From Lysobacter_C viscosus (lineage in GTDB: Bacteria; Pseudomonadota; Gammaproteobacteria; Xanthomonadales; Xanthomonadaceae): a stretch of DNA of 64,000 nt. The position numbers were made by a program, and so were the translations under genes. The notes beneath the pieces were generated by a model. That model saw only the letters and a program-made list of their open reading frames with translations. It was not told the origin of the DNA and made no database searches. How positions within the stretch are numbered: the stretch's first letter is position 1; every line of letters starts with the position of its first letter. The stretch covers positions 124,001 to 188,000 of the forward strand of contig NZ_JBJMAV010000006.1 in the NCBI RefSeq assembly GCF_046600715.1, given 5' to 3'. Positions 18,027 to 26,600 of this stretch are shown one piece after another.

Positions 18027-18824
18027 ATGGACCACGACACACCCATCGTCCGCCTCGCCGGCGTCCGCCTCGATCGCGGCGGACGGATGGTGCTGCGCGA
18101 CATCGACCTTTCGGTCCCGCGCGGCCAGGTGGTCGCGGTGCTGGGGCCGTCCGGCAGTGGCAAGTCGACGCTGCTAGCCGCACTGACAGGCGAACTGGAG
18201 CCGTCCGCGGGCACGGTCGAGGTACTCGGCCAACCGGTGCCGCAGCGGATGCGTGAGCTGCTGGAACTGCGCAAGGGCATCGGCGTGCTGCTGCAGGGCA
18301 ACGGCCTGTTGACCGACCTGACCGCGGCCGAGAACGTCGCGCTGCCGCTGCGAGCGCACACCCGCCTGCCCAGGCCGGTGATCGACCGCCTGGTGCGGAT
18401 GAAGCTGCACGCGGTCGGCCTGCGCGCCGCCGCCGATGCCTTCCCGCGCGAACTCTCCGGCGGCATGGCGCGGCGCGTGGCGCTGGCCCGCGCGCTGGCG
18501 CTGGACCCGCCGCTGATGGTCTACGACGAACCCCTCACCGGCCTGGACCCGATCGCCTCCGGGGTGGTCATGGACCTGGTGCGACGGCTCAACGACATCC
18601 TCGGCCTGACCAGCATCGTGGTTACCCACCACGTCCACGAAACCCTGCCGGTGGCCGACCACGCCATCGTGATCGCCAACGGCGGGATCGTGTTCTCGGG
18701 CTCGCCGGCGCAGCTGCAGGCCAGCACCGATCCGCTGGTGCGGCAGTTCCTGGACGGCCAGCCCGACGGCCCGATCCCGTTCGATGCCGCCCCCCGCGGC
18801 GCCACCGTTGCCGAGGCCGCCTGA
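18027..18824 (+). CDS. mlaF: Mla phospholipid transporter ATP-binding protein
   Basis: MlaF is the cytoplasmic ATPase of the MlaFEDB complex, which moves phospholipids between the inner membrane and the periplasmic carrier MlaC to keep outer-membrane asymmetry. The 265-residue ABC protein has Walker A GPSGSGKS (40-47), a signature LSGGMARR near 143, Walker B LMVYDEPL near 163 and an H-loop VTHH. ATG 18027 begins MDHDTPIV; a GTG two codons earlier is possible. Its stop overlaps the mlaE start by one base, so the two are coupled. The genes below form one operon. Confidence 0.95.
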   Translation: MDHDTPIVRLAGVRLDRGGRMVLRDIDLSVPRGQVVAVLGPSGSGKSTLLAALTGELEPSAGTVEVLGQPVPQRMRELLELRKGIGVLLQGNGLLTDLTAAENVALPLRAHTRLPRPVIDRLVRMKLHAVGLRAAADAFPRELSGGMARRVALARALALDPPLMVYDEPLTGLDPIASGVVMDLVRRLNDILGLTSIVVTHHVHETLPVADHAIVIANGGIVFSGSPAQLQASTDPLVRQFLDGQPDGPIPFDAAPRGATVAEAA

Positions 18825-19573
18825 TGCCTTTCGTCGCCACCATCCGCTCGGTCGGGCGCGCGGGGCTGTTCACGCTTTCGGTGCTGCGCGCCTCCCGGCC
18901 GACCGCGGACCTGCTGCGCGAACTGGTCCGCGAGATCTACAAGATCGGCGCAAGGTCGCTGCCGATCATCGCCGTGGGCGGCGCGTTCGTTGGCCTCTCG
19001 GTGACGCTGCTGGGCTACCGCGCGCTGGACACCTACGGCGCGGCCAACCAGGTCAGCGCGATGCTGGGCCTGGGCCTGTACCGCGAGCTGGGACCGGTGC
19101 TGACCGCGCTGCTGTTCATCGGCCGCGCCGGCAGCTCGATTGCGGCCGAACTGGGCCTGATGCGCGCCACCGACCAGATCACCGCGCTGGGCCTGATGGC
19201 GATCGACCCGGTCGGCAAGGCCGTCGCGCCGCGGTTCTGGGCGGCGGTGCTGTGCGTGCCGCTGCTGACGGCGTTCTTCTGCAGCCTGGCCATCACCGCC
19301 AGCTACTTCGAGGCGGTGCACGTCATCGGCGTGGAGTCGGGCGTGTTCTGGCAGGTCCTCAAGGACAGCGTCGACTTCGGCAAGGATTTCGCCATGGCGT
19401 TCGCCAAGGCGGCGGTGTTCGGCGCGGTCGCCGCGCTGGTGGCCGCGTACGTCGGCTTCCATGCCGAGCCGACGATCGAAGGCACTTCGGTGGCCACCAC
19501 CAAGGCGGTGGTGAACGCGTCGCTGCTGGTGCTGATGTTCAATTTCGTGATGTCGGCGCTGCTGTTCCGGTAG
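18824..19573 (+). CDS. mlaE: Mla phospholipid transporter permease
   Basis: MlaE is the inner-membrane permease of the Mla complex. The 249-residue protein has about five to six hydrophobic segments and the MlaE/YrbE signature ELGPVLTALLFIGRAGSSIAA, LGLMRATDQITAL and DPVGKAVAPRFWA. The N-terminal amphipathic part (LRELVREIYKIGARSLPII) is typical. The start codon shares its A with the mlaF stop. Confidence 0.95.
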   Translation: MPFVATIRSVGRAGLFTLSVLRASRPTADLLRELVREIYKIGARSLPIIAVGGAFVGLSVTLLGYRALDTYGAANQVSAMLGLGLYRELGPVLTALLFIGRAGSSIAAELGLMRATDQITALGLMAIDPVGKAVAPRFWAAVLCVPLLTAFFCSLAITASYFEAVHVIGVESGVFWQVLKDSVDFGKDFAMAFAKAAVFGAVAALVAAYVGFHAEPTIEGTSVATTKAVVNASLLVLMFNFVMSALLFR

Positions 19574-19672
19574 TGCCCCCGCAACCCCGTCGCCAGCGCC
19601 TTGCGCCGGCGCCCGCCCTTTGACTCCTCGCCCTCTGACTTAGCGGGCATCGACTTCGGACAGACCGCAACC

Positions 19673-20221
19673 ATGAGTACCCGAGCCCCCCGCATCGAAT
19701 TCGCCGTCGGCGCCTTCCTGCTGCTCGCCCTGGCCTCGCTGCTGGTGCTTGCACTCGCCTCCACCAACGGCAACTTCGGCTTTGGTGGCGACCGCTACGA
19801 AGTCACCGCGCGCTTTACCAACCTCGGCCCGTTGCGCCCCAACGCGCCGGTCAAGATCGGCGGTGTCGCCATCGGCCAGGTCAGCGATATCGCGCTCGAC
19901 CCGGTCAAGCTCGACTCGGTGGTGACCCTGTCCATCGACAAGCGATACGCCGACCTGCCGGCCGACACCAGCGCCGCCATCCTCACCAGCGGCCTGCTGG
20001 GCGAGAGTTACGTGGGCCTGGCGCCCGGTGGCGACCCTGAACCGCTCAAGGACGGGGATGAAATCTTCCTGACCCAGCCTTCGGTCGACCTGATGCAACT
20101 GGTCGGCAAGTACATGTTCAGCGGCGGTGCGGACAATGCACCAGGTGACGACGCCGCGGCCGAGCCGGCCGCACCGGCCGAAGGCGGGTCCGACCAGGAC
20201 CTGCCGCCGTACCTGCAGTAG
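19673..20221 (+). CDS. mlaD: Mla substrate-binding MCE-domain protein
   Basis: MlaD forms the hexameric MCE ring that sits on MlaE in the periplasm and passes lipid through its pore. The 182-residue protein has one N-terminal membrane helix (about residues 9-29, GAFLLLALASLLVLALAS) and an MCE domain with the family block VKIGGVAIGQVSDI followed by LTSGLLGESYVGL. The Ala/Asp-rich C-terminal tail is low-complexity. ATG 19673 is chosen because the frame upstream is unlike MlaD. It lies 99 bp after mlaE. Confidence 0.95.
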   Translation: MSTRAPRIEFAVGAFLLLALASLLVLALASTNGNFGFGGDRYEVTARFTNLGPLRPNAPVKIGGVAIGQVSDIALDPVKLDSVVTLSIDKRYADLPADTSAAILTSGLLGESYVGLAPGGDPEPLKDGDEIFLTQPSVDLMQLVGKYMFSGGADNAPGDDAAAEPAAPAEGGSDQDLPPYLQ

Positions 20222-20277
20222 CCCCCTTCTTCTCTCCCTTACGGCGACGGCCCGCCCCTCCCCCAGGAGCACTCCGC

Positions 20278-20931
20278 ATGAAGCACACCGCCATTTCCCT
20301 CGTGATCGCCAGCGCGCTGCTGGCCGCCACCCCCGCGCTGGCCCAGAAGGCCGCCCCGCAGCAGGCCGCACAGGCCCGCCAGGCGGGCTCGCCCAGCAAG
20401 CTGGTGCTGGACAACAGCACCCGCGTGCTTGCCACGCTGGAGTCCCGCCGCGCCGAGTTCACCCGCGACCGCCGCGCCTTGAGCACGTTCGTCTCGGGCG
20501 AGTTCGACCAGATGTTCGACCGTGACTACGCCGGCCGGCTGGTGCTGGGCGTGCATGGCCGCGGGGCTTCCGACACGGACGTGAAGCTGTTCTCCGACGC
20601 GCTTGCCGACAACCTGATGCAGCGCTACGGCTCCTCGCTGCTGGACTTCAACACCCGGCTGCAGGTGCGGGTGAAGTCCGAGACCCCGCTGCGCGGTGGC
20701 GCCATCGTCCGCGTGTCCACCGAAATGCTGCGCCAGGGCGGCGAGCCGATCCCGGTCGACTACCTGATGCGCAAGACCGGTGGAAAATGGCAGGTGTTCG
20801 ACGTGATGGTGGAGGGCGTGAGCTTCGTGCAGACCTTCCGCAGCCAGTTCGACGGCCCCCTGCGCCAGAAGTCGATCTCCCAGGTCGCCGCCGAGCTCAA
20901 GGCCGGCAAGCTCAACGCCAGCGCCAACTGA
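20278..20931 (+). CDS. mlaC: Mla periplasmic phospholipid carrier
   Basis: MlaC (Ttg2D family) ferries phospholipids across the periplasm between MlaA and MlaD. The 217-residue protein has a cleavable signal peptide (residues 1-22, ending ALA), then the MlaC fold. Family blocks are MFDRDYAGRLVLG, DALADNLMQRYGSSLLDF and WQVFDVMVEGVSFVQTFRSQF. A good AGGAG site lies about 8 bp before ATG 20278. Its stop touches the mlaB start. Confidence 0.95.
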   Translation: MKHTAISLVIASALLAATPALAQKAAPQQAAQARQAGSPSKLVLDNSTRVLATLESRRAEFTRDRRALSTFVSGEFDQMFDRDYAGRLVLGVHGRGASDTDVKLFSDALADNLMQRYGSSLLDFNTRLQVRVKSETPLRGGAIVRVSTEMLRQGGEPIPVDYLMRKTGGKWQVFDVMVEGVSFVQTFRSQFDGPLRQKSISQVAAELKAGKLNASAN

Positions 20932-21219
20932 GTGGTCGCGCCGGCGCCCACCGTGGTCCGCAACGACAGCGCGCTGGTGTTCACCGGCGCGCTGTTGCGA
21001 GAGGGTTGCGCGCCGGTGTGGAAGCAGGCGCTGCCGCTGCTGGAGGGTAGCTCCCGCTTCGACCTGCGCGCGGTCGATCGCATCGACAGCGCCGGGCTGG
21101 CGCTGTTGGCCGAGCTGGCGGACCGCTGCGATGGCGTTGAAGTGCTCGGTGAGCCGGCCGGGCTGGCCGAACTGAGAACCGCCTACCGGCTGGATGACGC
21201 GTTGGCGTTCAACGGCTGA
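20932..21219 (+). CDS. mlaB: Mla STAS-domain subunit
   Basis: MlaB is a small cytoplasmic STAS-domain protein needed for assembly and activity of the MlaF ATPase. The 95 residues include the STAS core FDLRAVDRIDSAGLALLAEL (about 43-62), with the conserved Ser at the phosphorylation-loop position. It starts with GTG at 20932, directly after the mlaC stop with no spacer, which implies translational coupling. The small size and position after mlaC match the standard mlaFEDCB order. Confidence 0.9.
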   Translation: MVAPAPTVVRNDSALVFTGALLREGCAPVWKQALPLLEGSSRFDLRAVDRIDSAGLALLAELADRCDGVEVLGEPAGLAELRTAYRLDDALAFNG

Positions 21220-21242
21220 GCCCTCGGCCCTACACTGTCCCC

Positions 21243-22343
21243 ATGCGCCCGCCCGCCCCCACCGCTATCCCCCGCCTGCTGCTGCCCGCCCTGCTGCTGG
21301 TCGCCCCTGCCGCCACGGCGCAGGCCGTGGACGTCCCGCCCTCGGCGCAGCACCCGGTCGAGCAGCAGCGCTGCATCGACGCGCACGCGGACGATGAGGC
21401 CGGCCTTGCCCGGTGCCTGCGCGGGATCGACGGCGCGCAAGCGGCCGACCCCGCCGATGACGCCCCGTCGCCGCCGGACACGTCCTACGAGCAAAACCGA
21501 GCGCCCCCCGTCGTCGCCCCTGATCCCGACGGCGACCCGCGCACGCAGGCCGAGCGCGATTTCGACGCGTTGTACGGCGGTGGTGGCTACAACCCGGTCG
21601 CCGACCCCACCCTGCCCGAGCCCGCGGTCATTCCCGGCAGCTACGATCCCTGGGAGCGCTACAACCGGCAGATGCACCGCTTCAACAATGCCGTGGATCG
21701 CTATGTGGCACGCCCGCTGGCCCGGACCTACGTGGCGGTGGTACCGCGGCCGGTCCGCCTGGGCGTCGGCAACTTCTTCAGCAACCTCGGGCAACCGGTG
21801 TCGGCGGTCAACGCACTGCTGCAGGGCAAGCCCAGGCAGGCCGCGCAATCGCTGGGCCGGTTCGCGCTCAACAGCACCCTGGGCATCGGCGGGATCTTCG
21901 ACCCCGCCAGCGACGCAACCCTGCCCCACCGCAGCGAGGATTTCGGCCAGACCCTGGGGGTGTGGGGCTGGGAGCGCTCGCGCTACGTGGAGCTTCCGCT
22001 GTTCGGGCCGCGCACGGTGCGCGACGTGGTGGGCATGGTGGGCGACGCGCCGCTGAGCCCGCTGCGCCAGGTCAGCGACGAGCAGACCCGCGTCCCGCTG
22101 CAGGGCCTGCAACTGGTCGACGTGCGCACCCAGCTGCTGTCCACCGACAGCCTGCGCGAAGGTGCCGAGGACGATTACGCACTGGTGCGCGATGCGTGGA
22201 TGCAGCGGCGCAACTACCAGATCTTCGGCGACCGCCTGGACGAGGAAGCCGGCGATGACCTGCCCGAGTACCTGCGCGAGGAGTTCAACCCCACCGTCCC
22301 GGTCGATGCGATCCCAATGACGCCGATGGGGGGCGGGAACTGA
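21243..22343 (+). CDS. mlaA: Outer-membrane phospholipid scavenger MlaA (VacJ)
   Basis: MlaA removes mislocalised phospholipids from the outer leaflet and hands them to MlaC. The 366-residue protein has a signal peptide (about 1-28, ending AQA), a Pro/Asp-rich linker to about residue 135, then the MlaA domain. Family blocks are YDPWERYNRQMHRFNNAVDR, VGNFFSNLGQPVSAVNALLQ, RFALNSTLGIGGIFDPA and EDFGQTLGVWG. Most VacJ proteins are lipoproteins, but no lipobox cysteine is visible here; the first Cys is at about residue 44. It is the last gene of the mla operon, 23 bp after mlaB. Confidence 0.93.
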   Translation: MRPPAPTAIPRLLLPALLLVAPAATAQAVDVPPSAQHPVEQQRCIDAHADDEAGLARCLRGIDGAQAADPADDAPSPPDTSYEQNRAPPVVAPDPDGDPRTQAERDFDALYGGGGYNPVADPTLPEPAVIPGSYDPWERYNRQMHRFNNAVDRYVARPLARTYVAVVPRPVRLGVGNFFSNLGQPVSAVNALLQGKPRQAAQSLGRFALNSTLGIGGIFDPASDATLPHRSEDFGQTLGVWGWERSRYVELPLFGPRTVRDVVGMVGDAPLSPLRQVSDEQTRVPLQGLQLVDVRTQLLSTDSLREGAEDDYALVRDAWMQRRNYQIFGDRLDEEAGDDLPEYLREEFNPTVPVDAIPMTPMGGGN

Positions 22344-22643
22344 GGCATCCGGGGGGGGGTGACGCCCATTCGTCGCTCCGCGCCACCGCTGCGCATCGCC
22401 TTGTAGGAGCGGCTTCAGCCGCGATCGATTGCCGCGACGGCCCCCGGTAGGAGCGACGTGAGTCGCGATACGCGCACCCCTCAGGTCATCCGCGTTCGCG
22501 ACTCACGTCGCTCCTACGTCGCTCCTGGAACGAAAACGGGTTTGCGCGTAGGCGCCGCTGCACACGCGGCGGGCCGGTTCCGATCGCGGTTGAAGCCGCT
22601 CCTGCAGCGGCCCGTGCGAATGCCGGCACGCAGGCCGGGGCGA
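22344..22643. repeat. REP array left of rmuC (A+ B+ B- A-)
   Basis: No gene is present in this 300-bp gap. It holds four REP-type palindromes. Element A has the core GAGCGGCTTCAGCCGC and lies at 22402-22425. Element B has the core GAGCGACGTGAGTCGC and lies at 22447-22469. B inverted is at 22496-22517 and A inverted at 22582-22606. Each element is itself a hairpin, and the whole set forms a nested palindrome of about 200 bp. The inverted B copy has a partial tandem duplication (ACGTCGCTCCT twice, about 22505-22526). Confidence 0.85.
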
Positions 22644-24041
22644 TCAGGCGACCTCGTCGCCTTCGGTTTCGCCGTCGTCCAGCGAGGTGCCCAGCAGCTG
22701 CCGGCTCTGGTCGCTGGGCAACTGCTCCACGCCGCGCAGCTTGCGTTCGATCGTGCGGGTCTTGCGGCTGGCCTCGCCGAGGCTCTTGCCGACGGTGCTG
22801 ATCTGCTTCTCGGCCTTTTCGAGAATTCCGGCGAACTTGCCGAACTCGCTCTTCACCGCGCTCAGCACCTGCCAGACCTCGCTGGACCGCTGTTCGATGG
22901 CCAGCGTGCGGAAGCCCATCTGCAGGCTGTTGAGCAGCGCGGTGAAGGTGGTCGGCCCGGCCAGCACTACCCGATGCTCGCGCTGCAGCAGGTCCACGAG
23001 CCCGGCGCGGCGGATCACTTCGGCGTACAGGCCTTCAGTCGGCAGGAACATCACCGCGAAGTCGGTGGTGTGAGGCGGGCACACGTACTTGTCGCTGATG
23101 GACTTGGCCTGCACGCGGATCGCCCGCTCCAGCTGCGCGGTTGAACTCTTGACCGCATCGATGTCGCCCTTCTCCTGCGCATCGATCAGGCTTTCGTAAT
23201 CCTCACGCGGGAACTTGGCGTCGACCGGCAGCCACACCACCGTATCGGCGTCGCCGCGCCCGGGCAGGCGGATCGCGAAGTCCACCGCCTCCGCGCTGTC
23301 GGGCCTGACCCGCACGCTGCGGCCGTACTGCTCCATCGTCAGCGTCTGCTCGAGGATGTTCTCCAGTTGCACTTCGCCCCAGCCGCCGCGGTCCTTGACG
23401 TTGGTCAGGACGCGCTTGAGGTCGCCCACGCCGGTCGCCAGCTGCTGCATCTCCCCGAGCCCGCGCTGCACCTGCTCAAGGCGCTCGGACACCAGCCGGA
23501 AGGACTCGCCCAGGCGGGTCTCCAGCGTGCTCTGCAGCTTCTCGTCGACGGTCGCGCGCATCTGCTCGAGCTTGCTGGCGTTGTCGGCCTGCAACTTCTG
23601 CAGTTGCTGCTCCAGCGTGGCGCGCATCTCGCCGATGCGCTGCTCGTTGCGCTGGGTAAGCTCGGCCAGGCGCTGGCCGAGCCCGTCGGCAAAGCGCTGC
23701 TGCTGTTCGGCGCCCTCGCTGCGGGCCTTGCGCGCGTCCTCGGCGACCGCGATGCGGAACTCGTCCAGCCGGCGGTCGGTGCGTTCGGTGAGGTCGACCA
23801 GCTTGCCGCCAAACCCCTCGATGCGCGCGGCCTGCTGAACGCCCAGGCTGTCGAGCTGCTGGCGCAACTCGGCGCGGCCTTCGCGCTGCTCCTCGCGCAG
23901 CGCGGCCTCGAGCCGGTCACGGTGGTCCTGCAGGGCCGCATCGGGGCGCCGGCGCAGCAGGACCACCAGCAGGCCGACGGCGGCCAGCGTGGCCAGCAGC
24001 AGCGCCACCAGCAAAAAAAGGACGAGCGCGGAATCGGTCAT
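22644..24041 (-). CDS. rmuC: DNA recombination protein RmuC
   Basis: RmuC-family proteins limit inversions at short inverted repeats; a nuclease-like fold is predicted for the C-terminal domain. The 465-residue protein has an N-terminal membrane helix (about 7-27, LVLFLLVALLLATLAAVGLL), a long coiled-coil of Arg/Glu/Gln (about 40-215), and the RmuC domain with LTNVKDRGGWGEVQLENILE, VWLPVDAKFPREDYE and HTTDFAVMFLPTEGLYAEV. ATG 24041 places the membrane helix directly at the start. It is flanked on both sides by REP arrays, a suggestive setting given the family role. Confidence 0.93.
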   Translation of the reverse strand: MTDSALVLFLLVALLLATLAAVGLLVVLLRRRPDAALQDHRDRLEAALREEQREGRAELRQQLDSLGVQQAARIEGFGGKLVDLTERTDRRLDEFRIAVAEDARKARSEGAEQQQRFADGLGQRLAELTQRNEQRIGEMRATLEQQLQKLQADNASKLEQMRATVDEKLQSTLETRLGESFRLVSERLEQVQRGLGEMQQLATGVGDLKRVLTNVKDRGGWGEVQLENILEQTLTMEQYGRSVRVRPDSAEAVDFAIRLPGRGDADTVVWLPVDAKFPREDYESLIDAQEKGDIDAVKSSTAQLERAIRVQAKSISDKYVCPPHTTDFAVMFLPTEGLYAEVIRRAGLVDLLQREHRVVLAGPTTFTALLNSLQMGFRTLAIEQRSSEVWQVLSAVKSEFGKFAGILEKAEKQISTVGKSLGEASRKTRTIERKLRGVEQLPSDQSRQLLGTSLDDGETEGDEVA

Positions 24042-24317
24042 CGCGCAAGTGTAGCGGCGGCGGTCGCAGGGGCTGCGGTGCGGGCGTTGGATTGCCTTCC
24101 TGGCCTCACCTGCAGGAGCAGCTTCAGCCGCGATCGCTCGTCGTCCCGTCAGCCAGACATGCGCCGCAACGCGACTGCGGTTCGTTGTAGGAGCGACGTG
24201 AGTCGCGACCGCGTAGTCTGGACAGGTGCGCGGGTCGCGACTCACGTCGCTCCTACAGGGGGGCCCTAGTGGTCGGCCGATCGCGGCTGAAGCCGGTCCT
24301 ACAGAAGGCCCCGCTGC
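24042..24317. repeat. REP array right of rmuC (A+ B+ B- A-)
   Basis: This gap repeats the architecture found on the other side of rmuC. Element A is at 24111-24134, element B at 24186-24208, B inverted at 24234-24257 and A inverted at 24279-24303. The core palindromes are the same as in the left array (AGCGGCTTCAGCCGC and GAGCGACGTGAGTCGC, with one or two changes). No gene is supported here. Confidence 0.85.
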
Positions 24318-25511
24318 TCAATCCAGCACGCGGCAGAACACCGCCTTCAGATACCGGCTTTCCTGCGCCTGCGCCAGGAACGGGTGGTCCGGGCCGGCGC
24401 CGGAGACCTTCAACACCTGCACCGTGCGGTTGGAGTAGAAAGCCGCCCGCCGCAGCATGTCGAGGAACTGCTCCTCGCTGACCAGGCCGGTGCAGGAAAA
24501 CGTCGCCAGCAACCCGCCGGGCTTGACCACGCCCAGCGCCAGCTTGTTCATGTCCAGGTACTTCTTGAGCGCGGGGATCACCTGCTCGCGGTCACGGGTC
24601 ATCTTGGCGGGGTCGAGGATGACGACGTCGAACTGCTCGCCGGCGTTGGCCGCATCACGCAGCCACGGGAAGATGTCGGCCTGCACGAAGCGCGGGCGCA
24701 CGCCGTTGAGTTTCGCGTTGCCCTTGGCGATCTCGATCACATCGCCGTCGATGTCGACGCCCACAACCTCGGCCGCGCCTCGGACGGCGGCATACACCGC
24801 GAAGCCGCCGGTGTTGCAGCACAGGTCCAGTACGCGGCGGTCTTCGACATGCTGGCTGAGCCATTGCCGGTTCTCGCGCTGGTCGGCGAAGAAGCCGGTC
24901 TTGTGCGCGCCGGCGGGGTCGGCGCGGAACTTCACGCCGTGCTCGGTGATGATGGCGGGCGCGGCGGGTTCGGTGCCGGAGCTGTTCCACGGCTTGAAGT
25001 CGAACGACTCCTGCTTCTGCACGTGCTCGTCGGCAAAGGCGTGGAAGCGGCAGCCGGGGAACTGCTCGCGCAGCGCCTCGTAGATCCACTCGCGGTGGCG
25101 GAACGCGCCGGCGCTGAAGAACTCCACCACCAGCAGGTCGGCGTAGCGGTCCACGACCAGCCCGCTGATGCCGTCGCCCTCGCTGTGGACCACGCGCCAG
25201 GCGTCGCTGGCCGCGTCGAGCTTGAGCACGTCGCGGCGCAGCCCGACGGCCGCGGCGATCTTGCGCGAGAACCAGCCGGCATCGACCGGCACGCGCTGGT
25301 CGGTCTCCAGCACGCGCACGGCAATGCGCGAATGACCGTTGTAGAAGCCGCGGCCGATCCACTCGCCGTCCACGCCCACCACGTCCACGATCGAGCCGGG
25401 CTTGGGGCGCTGCGCGGGCTTCTCGACCAGGCGCTGGAAGATCCACGGATGGCTGGATTTCCACGCGTTCTTGAGGTGGACGGTGGGGATGGCGTCGTGG
25501 GGCTGATTCAT
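24318..25511 (-). CDS. rlmI: 23S rRNA (cytosine-C5) methyltransferase RlmI-type
   Basis: RlmI methylates C1962 of 23S rRNA. The 397-residue protein fits the family (396 in E. coli). It has an N-terminal PUA-like domain (HPWIFQRLVEKPAQRPKPG, VGVDGEWIGRGFYNGHS) and a central domain with SGLVVDRYAD. The SAM-binding methyltransferase domain follows, with DLCCNTGGFAVYAA near 235, ILDPAKMTRDR near 300 and an ATFSCTGLVSEEQF motif near 340 containing the catalytic-type Cys. ATG 25511 begins MNQPHDAIP. The gene is divergent from the rhomboid gene. Substrate position is inferred from the family. Confidence 0.88.
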   Translation of the reverse strand: MNQPHDAIPTVHLKNAWKSSHPWIFQRLVEKPAQRPKPGSIVDVVGVDGEWIGRGFYNGHSRIAVRVLETDQRVPVDAGWFSRKIAAAVGLRRDVLKLDAASDAWRVVHSEGDGISGLVVDRYADLLVVEFFSAGAFRHREWIYEALREQFPGCRFHAFADEHVQKQESFDFKPWNSSGTEPAAPAIITEHGVKFRADPAGAHKTGFFADQRENRQWLSQHVEDRRVLDLCCNTGGFAVYAAVRGAAEVVGVDIDGDVIEIAKGNAKLNGVRPRFVQADIFPWLRDAANAGEQFDVVILDPAKMTRDREQVIPALKKYLDMNKLALGVVKPGGLLATFSCTGLVSEEQFLDMLRRAAFYSNRTVQVLKVSGAGPDHPFLAQAQESRYLKAVFCRVLD

Positions 25512-25721
25512 CGCGCCATTCTACGCGGCGCCCGCTTGAGTCCCTGCGCGCCTGCTCCCTCCCCTGCCGGCAGGGGTGCGCCGGGGAGACGTGCTTGCGC
25601 TGACGAGAGACCCGGCCACGCGGCGCCAGAAGCACACCCTCCCAGCCTGTCCCAGCCTTGCAGCGGGATGTGCGAAGCCGCGCCACCTTGCAATCCCCGC
25701 GGGCGCCGCCACACAGGTGCC

Positions 25722-26525
25722 ATGCACCTGCCCGCCCCTGCCGACCCCATCGACGCCAAGGCCCAGCGCGCGCACGACCGCCGTCGCTGGCTGCGCGCGC
25801 TCAACCTGAGCCTGTTGTCGGTGCTGGTGCTGTTCGCGGTGTTCACCGCCCAGGGCGGGATCGACCTGGGCACGTGGGCGGTGCGGCCTCGCTCGCTCGA
25901 TGGACTGCGCGGCATCCTGGCCGCACCGCTGCTTCACGGCTCCATCGGCCACGTCGCGACCAATGCCATCGCCCTGCTGATGCTCGGCACGCTGGCCGGC
26001 GGCCTGTACCCGCGCGCCACCGGCTGGGCGTTGCCGCTGATGTGGCTCGGCTCCGGGCTCGGCGCCTGGTGGCTGGGCGAGGCCGGCAGCCGGCACCTGG
26101 GCGCCAGCGGGGTCACCCACGGACTCATGTTCATGGTGGCCACGCTCGGGTTGCTGCGCCGCGACCGCCCGGCGGTGGCGGCGGCGATGATCGCGTTCCT
26201 GCTCTACGGCGGCATGCTGATGTCGGTGCTGCCACGCGAGGCGGGCATCTCCTGGCAGTCCCACCTGGGGGGCGCGGTGGGTGGCGTGGTCGCGGCATGG
26301 CTGCTTCGCCGGCGAGACCCGCAGCCGCCGCGCGCGCGCTACAGCTGGGAGGACGAGGACGAAGGCGTCGATGCCACCGCACAGGCGGCCCGTGACGCGC
26401 TCGAGCCGCCCTCGCCCGACGAGGTACCGGTGATCTGGGAGCGGCCGGTGGAACCACGCGGCACCGTGCTGCGGTTCCGGCCGCGGGACGCGCGCAGTGG
26501 CGATCCGCACGATGGCCCGCCCTAG
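25722..26525 (+). CDS. Rhomboid-family intramembrane serine protease
   Basis: Rhomboids cut membrane proteins within the bilayer. The 267-residue protein has about six hydrophobic segments. The catalytic pair is Ser about 129 in LGASGVTHG (GxSG motif) and His about 181 in WQSHLGGAVGG. HVATN near 77-81 supplies the oxyanion-side His and Asn. The last 75 residues are a charged cytoplasmic tail rich in Pro, Glu and Asp. ATG 25722 is supported by AGGTG just upstream. The 210-bp gap before it contains a perfect palindrome CCCCTGCCGGCAGGGG (25561-25576) and nothing else seen. Confidence 0.88.
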   Translation: MHLPAPADPIDAKAQRAHDRRRWLRALNLSLLSVLVLFAVFTAQGGIDLGTWAVRPRSLDGLRGILAAPLLHGSIGHVATNAIALLMLGTLAGGLYPRATGWALPLMWLGSGLGAWWLGEAGSRHLGASGVTHGLMFMVATLGLLRRDRPAVAAAMIAFLLYGGMLMSVLPREAGISWQSHLGGAVGGVVAAWLLRRRDPQPPRARYSWEDEDEGVDATAQAARDALEPPSPDEVPVIWERPVEPRGTVLRFRPRDARSGDPHDGPP

Positions 26526-26600
26526 GGCAACGGCCATGCGCGTCCAGCGATGGCCCGATGCGCCGACGGCGCTGGACCGTGCCTGCAAGCCGGTGCCCGC

